Part shown: positions 20,801 to 33,300 of the stretch, piece after piece
How positions within the stretch are numbered: position 1 is the stretch's first letter
Layout: each line of letters begins with the position of its first letter
Origin: Theocolax elegans
Taxonomy: Eukaryota; Arthropoda; Insecta; Hymenoptera; Cerocephalidae
DNA: 64,000 nt
NCBI GenBank assembly: GCA_026168455.1
Contig: CM047427.1
Span: 37,266,905 to 37,330,904 of the forward strand
Reading direction: 5' to 3'
Made by a program: the position numbers and the translations under genes
The notes under the pieces: generated by a model
What the model was told of the DNA's origin: nothing
The model's database searches: none
Seen by the model: the letters and a program-made list of their open reading frames with translations, nothing else

Positions 20801-23800
20801 GACAGATATAAGAATTTTTGAAAATCAGCACTATCCTGACGAGGAAACATGGGGTATATATGCCCAACCGATAGCAAACTTTTAATAAGTGCCACATATT
20901 AACAGGTAGCCCCCTAACGCACTTACATAGAACTAATGTCTTAATCGTCAGAATATTGTTACATAAGGCATATTTGTGATCCAATGCCATATAATTTATA
21001 ATTTGAATTTTCCAGCTATTAGAAAAATTCGTGAATTTATTGCTTTTTTACACTATAAGTTATATGATAAATGATTTATTGATCTTTACAAGCCAAAGAA
21101 ACATTTCTCACATCTCAGTAAGGCGGACTGTATTAATACCAGCCGCTTTAGAAACCTCACAGGATGAGGGTTTGAAAGAAAAAACTAAGACAAGCTAAGT
21201 CAACAAAAATATATAATTTAATTGATTTAGTATAAAATTAATAAAAACTTAATAAGACGGAAAAAAAAAATTTGTATTTCGCCCTGAGTATGCCTGGTGG
21301 GCTCATCAATAGAGATCCAAGGCATCTCGTCTCTAGATACAGATGAAAGATATAAGAAATTTTGAAAGCCAGCTACTATCCTGACGAGGAAGACATGGGG
21401 TATATATGCCCTACCGATAGCAAATTTTAATAAGTGCCACATATTAACAGGTAGCCCCCTAACGCACTTACATAGAACTAATGTCTTAATCGTCAGAATA
21501 TTGTTACATAAGGCATATTTGTGATCCAATGCCATATAATTTATAATTTGAATTTTCCACTATTAGAAAAAATCGTGAATTTATTGCTTTTTTACACTAT
21601 AAGTTATATGATAAATGAATTTATTGATCTTTACAAGCCAAAGAAACATTTCTCACATCTCAAGTAAGGCGGACTGTATTAATACCAGCCGCTTTAGAAA
21701 CCTCACAGGATGAGGGTTTGAAAGAAAAACTAAGACAAGCTAAGTCAACAAAAATATATAATTTAATTGATTGTAGTATAAAATTAATAAAAACTTAATA
21801 AGACGGAAAAAAAAATTTGTATTTCGCCCTGAGTATGCCTGGTGGGCTCATCAATAGAGTCCAAGGCATCTCGTCTCTAGATACAGATGACAGATATAAG
21901 AATTTTTGAAAATCAGCACTATCCTGACGAGGAAAACATGGGGTATATATGCCCAACCGATAGCAAATTTTAATAAGTGCCACATATTAACAGGTAGCCC
22001 CCTAACGCACTTACATAGAACTAATGTCTTAATCGTCAGAATATTGTTACATAAGGCATATTTGTGATCCAATGCCATATAATTTATAATTTGAATTTTC
22101 CAACTATTAGAAAAATTCGTGAATTTATTGCTTTTTTACACTATAAGTTATATGATAAATGAATTTATTGATCTTTACTAGCCAAAGAAACATTTCTCAT
22201 ATCTCAAGTAAGGCGGACTGTATTAATACCAGCCACTTTAGAAACCTCACAGGATGAGTGTTTGAAAAAAAAACTAAGACAAGCTAAGTCAACAAAAATA
22301 TAAAATTTAATTGATTGTAGTATAAAATTAATAAAAACTTAATAAGACTGAAAAAAAAATTTGTATTTCGCCCTGAGTATGCCCAACCGATAGCAAATTT
22401 TAATAAGTGCCACATATTAACAGGTAGCCCCCTAACGCACTTACATAGAACTAATGTCTTAATCGTCAGAATATTGTTACATAAGGCATATTTGTGATCC
22501 AATACCACATAATTTATAATTTGAATTTTCCAACTATTAGAAAAAATTCGTGAATTTATTGCTTTTTTACACTATAAGTTATATGATAAATTAATTTATT
22601 GATCTTTACAAGCCAAAGAAACATTTCTCACATCTGAAGTAAGGCGAACTGTATTAATACCAGCACTTTAGAAACCTCACAGGATGAGAGTTTGAAAAAA
22701 AAACTAAGACAAGCTAAGTCAACAAAAATATATAATTTAATTGTTTGTAGTATAAATTAATAAAAACTTAATAAGACGGAAAAAAAAATTTGTATTTCGC
22801 CCTGAGTATGCCTGGTGGCTCATCAGTAAGTCCAAGGCATCTCGTCTCTAGATACAGATGACAGATATAAGAATTTTTTGAAAATCAGCACTATCCTGAC
22901 GAGGAAAACAGGGGGTATATATGCCCAACCGATAGCAAATTTTAATAAGTGCCACATATTAACAGGTAGCCCCCTAACGCACTTACATAGAACTAATGTC
23001 TTAATCGTCAGAATATTGTTACATAAGGCATATTTGTGATCCAATGCCATATAATTTATAATTTGAATTTTCCAACTATTAGAAAAATTCGTGAATTTAT
23101 TGCTTTTTTACACTATAAGTTATATGATAAATTAATTTATTGATCTTTACAAGCCAAAGAAACATTTCTCACATCTCAAGTAAGGCGGACTGTATTAATA
23201 CCAGCCGCTTTAGAAACCTCACAGGATGAGGGTTTGAAAAAAAAACTAAGACAAGCTAAGTCAACAAAAATATATAATTTAATTGATTGTAGTATAAAAT
23301 TAATAAAAACTTAATAAGACGGAAAAAAAAATTTGTATTTCGCCCTGAGTATGCCTGGTGGGCTCATCAATAGAGTCCAAGGCATCTCGTCTCTAGATAC
23401 AGATGAAAGATATAAAAATTTTGAAAGCCAGCTCTATCCTGACGAGGAAGACATGGGGTATATATGGCCTACCGATAGAAAATTTTAATAAGTGCCACAT
23501 ATTAACAGGTAGCCCCCTAACGCACTTACATAGAACTAATGTCTTAATCGTCAGAATATTGTTACATAAGGCATATTTGTGATCCAATGCCATATAATTT
23601 ATAATTTGAATTTTCCAGCTATTAGAAAAAATCGTGAATTTATTGCTTTTTTACACTATAAGTTATATGATAAATGGATTTATTGATCTTTACAAGCCAA
23701 AGAAACATTTCTCACATGTCAAGTAAGGCGGACTGTATTAATACCAGCCGCTTTAGAAACCTCACAGGATGAGGGTTTGAAAGAAAAACTAAGACAAGCT

Positions 23801-24959
23801 AAGTCAACAAAAATATATAATTTAATTGATTGTAGTATAAAATTAATAAAAACTTAATAAGACGGAAAAAAAATTTGTATTTCGCCCTGAGTATGCCTGG
23901 TGGGCTCATCAATAGAGTACCAAGGCATCTCGTCTCTAGATACAGATGAAAGATATAAAAATTTTGAAAGCCAGCTCTATCCTGACGAGGAAGACATGGG
24001 GTATATATGCCCTACCGATAGCAAATTTTAATAAGTGCCACATATTAACAGGTAGCCCCCTAACGCACTTACATAGAACTAATGTCTTAATCGTCAGAAT
24101 ATTGTTACATAAGGCATATTTGTGATCCAATACCACATAATTTATAATTTGAATTTTCCAACTATTAGAAAAATTCGTGAATTTATTGCTTTTTTACACT
24201 ATAAGTTATATGATAAATAATTTATTGATCTTTACTAGCCAAAGAAACATTTCTCATATCTCAAGTAAGGCGGACTGTATTAATACCAGCCACTTTAGAA
24301 ACCTCACAGGATGAGTGTTTGAAAAAAAAACTAAGACAAGCTAAGTCAACAAAAATATAAAATTTAATTGATTGTAGTATTAAATTAATAAAAACTTAAT
24401 AAGACTGAAAAAAAAATTTGTATTTCGCCCTGAGTATGACTGGTGGGCTCATCAGAAGAGTCCAGGCATCTCGTCTCTAGATACAGATGACAGATATAAG
24501 AATTTTTGAAAATCAGCACTATCCTGCCGAGGAAAACATGGGGTATATATGCCCAACCGATAGCAAATTTTAATAAGTGCCACATATTAACAGGTAGCCC
24601 CCTAACGCACTTACATAGAACTAATGTCTTAATCGTCAGAATATTGTTACATAAGGCATATTTGTGATCCAATACCATATAATTTATAATTTGAATTTTC
24701 CAACTATTAGAAAAATTCGTGAATTTATTGCTTTTTTACACTATAAGTTATATGATAAATGTATTTATTGATCTTTACAAGCCAAAGAAACATTTCTCAC
24801 ATCTGAAGTAAGGCGAACTGTATTAATACCAGTCACTTTAGAAACCTCACAGGATGAGAGTTTGAAAAAAAAACTAAGACAAGCTAAGTCAACAAAAATA
24901 TATAATTTAATTGTTTGTAGTATAAAATTAATAAAAACTTAATAAGACGGAAAAAAAAA

Positions 24960-25031
24960 TTTGTATTTCGCCCTGAGTATGCCTGGTGGGCTCATCAGTA
25001 GAGTCCAAGGCATCTCGTCTCTAGATACAGA
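24960..25031 (-). ncRNA. Hammerhead ribozyme (core intact)
   Basis: Identical in core and stems to the copy at 15107-15178. The preceding unit (landmark 24423) also has CTGATGA, but its stem I has a mismatch next to the core. Confidence 0.88.
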
Positions 25032-27680
25032 TGACAGATATAAGAATTTTTGAAAATCAGCACTATCCTGACGAGGAAAACATGGGGTATATATGCCCAA
25101 CCGATAGCAAATTTTAATAAGTGCCACATATTAACAGGTAGCCCCCTAACGCACTTACATAGAACTAATGTCTTAATCGTCAGAATATTGTTACATAAGG
25201 CATATTTGTGATCCAATGCCATATAATTTATAATTTGAATTTTCCAGCTATTAGAAAAATTCGTGAATTTATTGCTTTTTTACACTATAAGTTATATGAT
25301 AAATGGATTTATTGATCTTTACAAGCCAAAGAAACATTTCTCACATCTCAAGTAAGGCGGACTGTATTAATACCAGCCGCTTTAGAAACCTCACAGGATG
25401 AGTGTTTGAAAAAAAAAACTATGACAAGCTAAGTCAACAAAAATATAAAATTTAATTGATTGTAGTATAAAATTAATAAAAACTTAATAAGACTGAAAAA
25501 AAAATTTGTATTTCGCCCTGAGTATGCCTGGTGGGCAAGAAGGTCAGAATATTGTTACATAAGGCATATTTGTGATCCAATGCCATGTAATTTATAATTT
25601 GAATTTTCCAACTATTAGAAAAATTCGTGAATTTATTGCATTTTTACACTATAAGTTATATGATAAATGAATTTATTGATCTTTACAAGTCAAAGAAACA
25701 TTTCTCACATCTCAAGTAAGGCGGACTGTATTAATACCAGCCGCTTTAGAAACCTCACAGGATGAGGGTTTGAAAGAAAAACTAAGACAAGCTAAGTCAA
25801 CAAAAATATATAATTTAATTGATTATAGTATAAAATTAATAAAAACTTAATAAGACGGAAAAAAAAATTTGTATTTCGCCCTGAGTATGCCTGGTGGGCT
25901 CATCAATAGAGACCAAGGCATCTCGTCTCTAGATACAGATGAAAGATATAAAAAATTTTGAAAGCCAGCTCTATCCTGACGAGGAAGACATGGGGTATAT
26001 ATGGCCTACCGATAGAAAATTTTAATAAGTGCCACATATTAACAGGTAGCCCCCTAACGCACTTACATAGAACTAATGTCTTAATCGTCAGAATATTGTT
26101 ACATAAGGCATATTTGTGATCCAATGCCATATAATTTATAATTTGAATTTTCCAGCTATTAGAAAAATCGTGAATTTATTGCTTTTTTACACTATAAGTT
26201 ATATGATAAATGGATTTATTGATCTTTACAAGCCAAAGAAACATTTCTCACATCTCAAGTAAGGCGGACTGTAGTAATACCAGCCGCTTTAGAAACCTCA
26301 CAGGATGAGTGTTTGAAAAAAAAACTATGACAAGCTAAGTCAACAAAAATATAAAATTTAATTGATTGTAGTATAAAATTAATAAAAACTTAATAAGACT
26401 GAAAAAAAAATTTGTATTTCGCCCTGAGTATGCCTGGTGGGCAAGAAGGTCAGAATATTGTTACATAAGGCATATTTGTGATCCAATGCCATGTAATTTA
26501 TAATTTGAATTTTCCAACTATTAGAAAAATTCGTGAATTTATTGCTTTTATACACTATAAGTTATATGATAAATGAATTTATTGATCTTTACAAGTCAAA
26601 GAAACATTTCTCACATCTCAAGTAAGGCGGACTGTATTAATACCAGCCGCTTTAGAAACCTCACAGGATGAGGGTTTGAAAGAAAAACTAAGACAAGCTA
26701 AGTCAACAAAAATATATAATTTAATTGATTGTAGTATAAAATTAATAAAAACTTAATAAGACGGAAAAAAAAATTTGTATTTCGCCCTGAGTATGCCTGG
26801 TGGGCTCATCAATAGAGACCAAGGCATCTCGTCTCTAGATACAGATGAAAGATATAAAAATTTTGAAAGCCAGCTCTATCCTGACGAGGAAGACATGGGG
26901 TATATATGGCCTACCGATAGCAAATTTTAATAAGTGCCACATATTAACAGGTAGCCCCCTAACGCACTTACATAGAACTAATGTCTTAATCGTCAGAATA
27001 TTGTTACATAAGGCATATTTGTGATCCAATGCCATATAATTTATAAATTGAATTTTCCAGCTATTAGAAAAATTCGTGAATTTATTGCTTTTTTACACTA
27101 TAAGTTATATGATAAATGGATTTATTGATCTTTACAAGCCAAAGAAACATTTCTCACATCTCAAGTAAGGCGGACTGTATTAATACCAGCCGCTTTAGAA
27201 ACCTCACAGGATGAGTGTTTGAAAAAAAAAACTATGACAAGCTAAGTCAACAAAAATATAAAATTTAATTGATTGTAGTATAAAATTAATAAAAACTTAA
27301 TAAGACTGAAAAAAAAATTTGTATTTCGCCCTGAGTATGCCTGGTGGGCAAGAAGGTCAGAATATTGTTACATAAGGCATATTTGTGATCCAATGCCATG
27401 TAATTTATAATTTGAATTTTCCAACTATTTGAAAAATTCGTGAATTTATTGCTTTTTTACACTATAAGTTATATGATAAATGAATTTATTGATCTTTACA
27501 AGTCAAAGAAACATTTCTCACATCTCAAGTAAGGCGGACTGTATTAATACCAGCCGCTTTAGAAACCTCACAGGATGAGGGTTTGAAAAAATAACTAAGA
27601 CAAGCTAAGTCAACAAAAATATATAATTTAATTGTTTGTAGTATAAAATTAATAAAAACTTAATAAGACGGAAAAAAAAA

Positions 27681-27752
27681 TTTGTATTTCGCCCTGAGTA
27701 TGCCTGGTGGGCTCATCAGTAGAGTCCAAGGCATCTCGTCTCTAGATACAGA
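27681..27752 (-). ncRNA. Hammerhead ribozyme (core intact)
   Basis: Identical in core and stems to the copy at 15107-15178; followed by a short core-less unit (landmark 28232). Confidence 0.88.
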
Positions 27753-28765
27753 TGACAGATATAAGAATTTTTGAAAATCAGCACTATCCTGACGAGGAAA
27801 ACATGGGGTATATATGCCCAACCGATAGCAAATTTTAATAAGTGCCACATATTAACAGGTAGCCCCCTAACGCACTTACATAGAACTAATGTCTTAATCG
27901 TCAGAATATTGTTACATAAGGCATATTTGTGATCCAATGCCATATAATTTATAATTTGAATTTTCCAGCTATTAGAAAAATTCGTGAATTTATTGCTTTT
28001 TTACACTATAAGTTATATGATAAATGGATTTATTGATCTTTACAAGCCAAAGAAACATTTCTCACATCTCAAGTAAGGCGGACTGTATTAATACCAGCCG
28101 CTTTAGAAACCTCACAGGATGAGTGTTTGAAAAAAAAAACTATGACAAGCTAAGTCAACAAAAATATAAAATTTAATTGATTGTAGTATAAAATTAATAA
28201 AAACTTAATAAGACTGAAAAAAAAATTTGTATTTCGCCCTGAGTATGCCTGGTGGGCAAGAAGGTCAGAATATTGTTACATAAGGCATATTTGTGATCCA
28301 ATGCCATGTAATTTATAATTTGAATTTTCCAACTATTAGAAAAATTCGTGAATTTATTGCATTTTTACACTATAAGTTATATGATTAATGAATTTATTGA
28401 TCTTTACAAGTCAAAGAAACATTTCTCACATCTCAAGTAAGGCGGACTGTATTAATACCAGCCGCTTTAGAAACCTCACAGGATGAGGGTTTGAAATAAT
28501 AACTAAGACAAGCTAAGTCAACAAAAATATATAATTTAATTGATTGTAGTATAAAATTAATAAAAACTTAATAAGACGGAAAAAAAAATTTGTATTTCGC
28601 CCTGAGTATGCCTGGTGGGCTCATCAATAGAGTCCAAGGCATCTCGTCTCTAGATACAGATGAAAGATATAAAAAATTTTGAAAGCCAGCTCTATCCTGA
28701 CGAGGAAGACATGGGGTATATATGCCCTACCGATAGCAAACTTTAATAAGTGCCACACATATTAA

Positions 28766-29441
28766 GGGGATGCCATACCTGAATTAAATCCTACTATGCC
28801 GACACCTGTATATTACACGCACTATTTCTCCTATTACTATTATTTAATACAATGACAACCTATAAACGAAGTGGAGGCATATTTGTAATACATATATTAA
28901 ATAAATTATGAGTACAAAAGTTTAATTTGCGTTAAAATGTGCTTATAATTTGAAAAATACGATCTCAAACATAACCTCTCTTAGTTAAAAGGCAACAACG
29001 GTTTAATTGAATTTTGTAGAAACATGATAGATTTCTAACAAATACAGTGCAGACGCATAATTTCACGATATCGGTAAATGTTGGAACACTAAAAAAAATA
29101 GTCAAAAGTGCACGACGAAGAAATAAATAGAAAAATACGATTGGTACAAAGACTTTGGGCAGCTGGTACTACATATTTACGATGAAAATAAATACAGATT
29201 GCACTTACAAGCATCAAAAAACGAAGTAGAGGCAATATTTTACATTATCTGAGATTCATTTTTCAGTAAAAACTAGAAGGATAAATAATCGATAGAAAAA
29301 TAAAACGAAAAATAAAAACGATATACATTCCTTCTAAAAATGTGTAATTTAGCAGACGCAAGAGTAAGAAAAAGTTTAGCTACGCAGTTTGAAAAAGCAT
29401 CAATAGGTGGCGATGCTAAACGTTTCCGCACAAATAGATGA
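28766..29441. other. Non-satellite interruption of the array
   Basis: About 676 bp of A/T-rich sequence unrelated to the satellite unit, with sharp edges on both sides. No long frame. A short motif, AAACGAAGTGGAGGC near 28865 and AAACGAAGTAGAGGC near 29220, occurs twice. No terminal repeats or target duplication were recognised. Confidence 0.6.
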
Positions 29442-29951
29442 CGGATTGTATTAATACCAGCCGCTTTAGAAACCTCACAGGATGAGTGTTTGAAAAAAAA
29501 AATATGACAAGCTAAGTCAACAAAAATATAAAATTTAATTTATTGTAGTATAAAATTAATAAAAACTTAATAAGACTGAAAAAAAAATTTGTATTTCGTC
29601 CTGAGTATGCCTGGTGGGCAAGAAGGTCAGAATATTGTTACATAAGGCATATTTGTGATCCAATGCCATGTAATTTATAATTTGAATTTTCCAACTATTA
29701 GAAAAATTCGTGAATTTATTGCTTTTTTACACTATAAGTTATATGATTAATGAATTTATTGATCTTTACAAGCCAAAGAAACATTTCGCACATCTCAAGT
29801 AAGGCGAACTGTATTAATACAAGCCACTTTAGAAACCTCACAGGATGAGAGTTTGAAAAAAAAAACTAAGACAAGCTAAGTCAACAAAAATATATAATTT
29901 AATTGATTTTAGTATAAAATTAATAAAAACTTAATAAGACGGAAAGAAAAA

Positions 29952-30023
29952 TTTGTATTTCGCCCTGAGTATGCCTGGTGGGCTCATCAGTAGAGTCCAA
30001 GGCATCTCGTCTCTAGATACAGA
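29952..30023 (-). ncRNA. Hammerhead ribozyme (core intact)
   Basis: Core CTGATGA and GAAA, stems I and II and the TATC cleavage site are as in the copy at 15107-15178. Confidence 0.86.
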
Positions 30024-31037
30024 TGACAGATATAAAAATTTTTGAAAACCAGCACTATCCTGACGAGGAAGAAATGGGGTATATTTGCCCTACCGATAGC
30101 AAACTATAATAAGTGCCACATATTAACAGGTAGCCCCCTAACGCACTTACATAGAACTAATGTCTTAATCGTCAGAATATTGTTAAATAAGGCATATTCG
30201 TGATCCAATGCCATATAATTTTAAAATTTGAATTTACCAACTATTAGAGAAATTCGTGAATTTATTGCTTTTTTACTCTATAAGTTATATGATAAATTAA
30301 TTTATTGATCTTTACAAGCCAAAGAAACATTTCTTACATCTCAAGTAAGGCGGACGGTATTAATACCAGACACTTTAGAAACCTCACAGGATGAGTGTTT
30401 GAAAAAAAAACTAAGACAATCTAAGTCAACAAAAATATAAAATTGAATTGATTGTAGTATAAAATTAATAAAACCTTAATAAGACTGAAAAAAAAATTTG
30501 TATTTCTCCCTGAGTATGACTGGTGGGCTCATCAGTAGAGTCCAGGCATCGCGTCTCTAGATACAGATGACAGATATAAGAATTTTTGAAAACCAGCACT
30601 ATCCTGACGAGGAAGACATGGGGTATATATGCCCTACCGATAGCAAATTTTAATAAGTGCCACATATTAACAGGTAGCCCCCTAACGCACTTACATTGAA
30701 CTAATGTCTTAATCGTCAGAATATTGTTACATAAGGCATATTTGTGATCCAATACCATATAATTTATAATTTAATTTTCCAACTATTAGAAAAATTCGTG
30801 AATTTATTGCTTTTTTACACTATAAGTTATATGATAAATGAATTTATTGATCTTTACTAGCCAAAGAAACATTTCTCACATCTCAAGTAAGGCGAACTGT
30901 ATTAATACCAGCCACTTTAGAAACCTCACAGGATGAGAGTTTGAAAAAAAAACTAAGACAAGCTAAGTCAACAAAAAATATAATTTAATTGATTGTAGTA
31001 TTAAATTAATAAAAACTTAATAAGACGGAAAGAAAAA

Positions 31038-31110
31038 TTTGTATTTCGCCCTGAGTATGACTGGTGGGCTCATCAGTAGAGTCCAAGGCATCTCGTCTCT
31101 AGATACAGAT
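31038..31110 (-). ncRNA. Hammerhead ribozyme (core intact)
   Basis: As in the copy at 15107-15178 with one change in the stem II loop (GACTGG for GCCTGG on the plus strand). Confidence 0.86.
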
Positions 31111-32343
31111 GACAGATATAAAAATTTTTGAAAACCAGCACTATCCTGACGAGGAAGAAATGAGGTATATTTGCCCTACTGATAGCAAACTATAATAAGT
31201 GCCACATATTAACAGGTAGCCCCCTAACGCACTTACATAGAACTAATGTCTTAATCGTCAGAATATTGTTACATAAGGCATATTCGTGACCCAATGCCAT
31301 ATAATTTTAAAATTTGAATTTACCAACTATTAGCGAAATTCGTGAATTTATTGCTTTTTTACACTATAAGTTATATGGTAAATCATTTTATTGATCTTTA
31401 CAAGCCAAAGAAACATTTCTTACATCTCAAGTAAGGCGGACGGGATTAATACCAGACACTTTAGAAACCTCACAGGATGAGTGTTCGAAAAAAAAACTAA
31501 GACAATCTAAGTCAACAAAAATATAAAATTTAATTGATTGTAGTATAAAATTAATAAAAACTTAGTAAGACTAAAAAAAAAATTTGTATTTCGCCCTTAG
31601 TATGCCTGGTGGGCTCATCAATAGAGTCCAAGGCATCTCGTCTCTAGATACAGATGACAGATATAAAAAATTTTGAAAGCCAGCTCTATCCTGACGAGGA
31701 AGACATGGGGTATATATGCCCTACCGATAGCAAACTTTAATAAGTGCCACATCTTAACAGGTAGCCCCCTAACGCACTTACATAGAACTAATGTCTTAAT
31801 CGTCAGAATATTGTTACATAAGGCATATTTGTGATCCAATGCCATGTAATTTATAAGTTGAATTTTCCAACTATTAGAAAAATTCGTGAATTTATTGCTT
31901 TTTTACACTATAAGTTATATGATAAAAGAATTTATTGATCTTTACAAGCCAAAGAAACATTTCTCACATCTCAAGTAAGGCGGACTGTATTACTTTAGAA
32001 ACCTCACAGCATGAGTGTTTGAGATATTGTTACATAAGGCATATTTGTGATCCAATGCCATGTAATTTATAATTTGAATTTTCCAACTATTAGAAAAATT
32101 CGTGGATTTATTGCTTTTTTACTCTATAAGTTATATGATAAATTAATTTATTGATCTTTACAAGCCAAAGAAACATTTCTTACATCTCAAGTAAGGCGGA
32201 CTGTATTAATACCAGCCACTTTAGAAACCTCACAGGATGAGTGTTTGAAAAAAAAAACTAAGACAAGCTAAGTCAACAAAAATATAAAATTTAGTTGATT
32301 GTAGTATAAAATTAATAAAAACTTAATATGACTGAAAAAAAAA

Positions 32344-32414
32344 TTTGTATTTCGCCCTGAGTATGACTGGTGGGCTCATCAGTAGAGTCCAGGCATCTCG
32401 TCTCTAGATACAGA
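32344..32414 (-). ncRNA. Hammerhead ribozyme (core intact)
   Basis: Core intact; stem II loop variant as at 31038-31110, and the stem I loop is one base shorter. Confidence 0.84.
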
Positions 32415-33205
32415 TGACAGATATAAGAATTTTTGAAAACCGGCACTATCCTGACGAGGAAGACATGGGGTATATATGCCCTACCGATAGCAAATTTTAA
32501 TAAGTGCCACATATTAACAGGTAGTCCCCTAACGCACTTACATAGAACTAATGTCTTAATCGTCAGAATATTGTTACATAAGGCATATTTGTGATCCAAT
32601 ACCATATAATTTATAATTTGAATTTTCCAACTATTAGAAAAATTCGTGAATTTATTGCTTTTTTACACTATAAGTTATATGATAAATGAATTTATTGATC
32701 TTTACTAGCCAAAGAAACATTTCTCACATCTCAAGTAAGGCGGACTGTATTAATACCAGCCACTTTATAAACCTCACAGGATGAGTGTTTGAAAAAAAAA
32801 CTAAGACAAGCTAAGTCAACAAAAATATAAAATTTAATTGATTGTAGTATAAAATTAATAAAAACTTAATAAGACGGAAAAAAAAATTTGTATTTCGCCC
32901 TGAGTATGCCTGGTGGGCTCATCAATAGAGACCAAGGCATCTCGTCTCTAGATACAGATGAAAGATATAAAAAATTTTGAAAGCCAGCTCTATCCTGACG
33001 AGGAAGACATGGGGTATATATGCCCTACCGATAGCAAATTTTAATAAGTGCCACATATTAACAGGTAGCCCCCTAACGCACTTACATAGAACTAATGTCT
33101 TAATCGTCAGAATATTGCTACATAAGGCATATTCGTGATCCAATGCCATATAATTTATAATTTGATTTTTCCAACTATTAGAAAAATTCGTGAATTTATT
33201 GTTTT

Positions 33206-33300
33206 TTCGACCTGATTGCTTTAAGCCGTAAATAGCTTTATTTAACCTAAGAACCAAACTTTTATCGGCGCATTTGAATATAATTACGCGATTCATTGTT
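33206..33300 (-). pseudogene. Remnant of Copia reverse transcriptase
   Basis: After the integrase end the other frame shows RLNKAIYGLKQSGR, the conserved segment of Copia reverse transcriptases. About 300 residues of integrase C-terminus and early RT that normally separate these segments are missing, so this is an internal deletion junction. The frame then runs into satellite sequence by chance. Confidence 0.8.

Larger units (their letters stand above)
14822..28765 (-). repeat. Hammerhead-ribozyme satellite, main tandem array
   Basis: Tandem A/T-rich repeat with two unit lengths. The long unit is about 543-545 bp. The short unit is about 363 bp and lacks about 182 bp from the ribozyme core onward. 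Using the TTTCGCCC landmark, units start at 15113, 15658, 16021, 16561, 17105, 17467, 18013, 18376, 18919, 19464, 19826, 20371, 20734, 21277, 21822, 22366, 22795, 23338, 23880, 24423, 24966, 25511, 25874, 26417, 26780, 27324, 27687, 28232 and 28595. Alternation of long and short units makes a 908-bp higher-order repeat in much of the array; 21277-24966 is mostly long-only. The unit at 22366 has a different internal deletion. On the minus strand the long unit contains a type III hammerhead. Core-intact units are at 15113, 16561, 19826, 20734, 24966 and 27687 (24423 and 22795 have damaged stems). C3-to-U units are at 16021, 17467, 18376, 18919, 21277, 21822, 23338, 23880, 25874, 26780 and 28595. 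Confidence 0.95.
29442..33205 (-). repeat. Hammerhead-ribozyme satellite, right part of the main array
   Basis: Continues the satellite with landmarks at 29594 (short), 29958, 30503, 31044, 31589, 32349 and 32893, and a rearranged unit near 31990-32040. Sequence divergence is higher than in the left part (TATGACTGG variants, extra substitutions), as often found at array edges. Core-intact hammerheads are at 29958, 31044 and 32349. The 30503 copy has its stem II closing pair changed. The 31589 and 32893 copies have C3 changed to U. The array ends at the truncated Copia element. Confidence 0.92.

Noticed and set aside
14822..33205. CRISPR array
   Set aside because: Repeats are hundreds of bases long with no short repeat/spacer pattern, and the setting is an animal genome.
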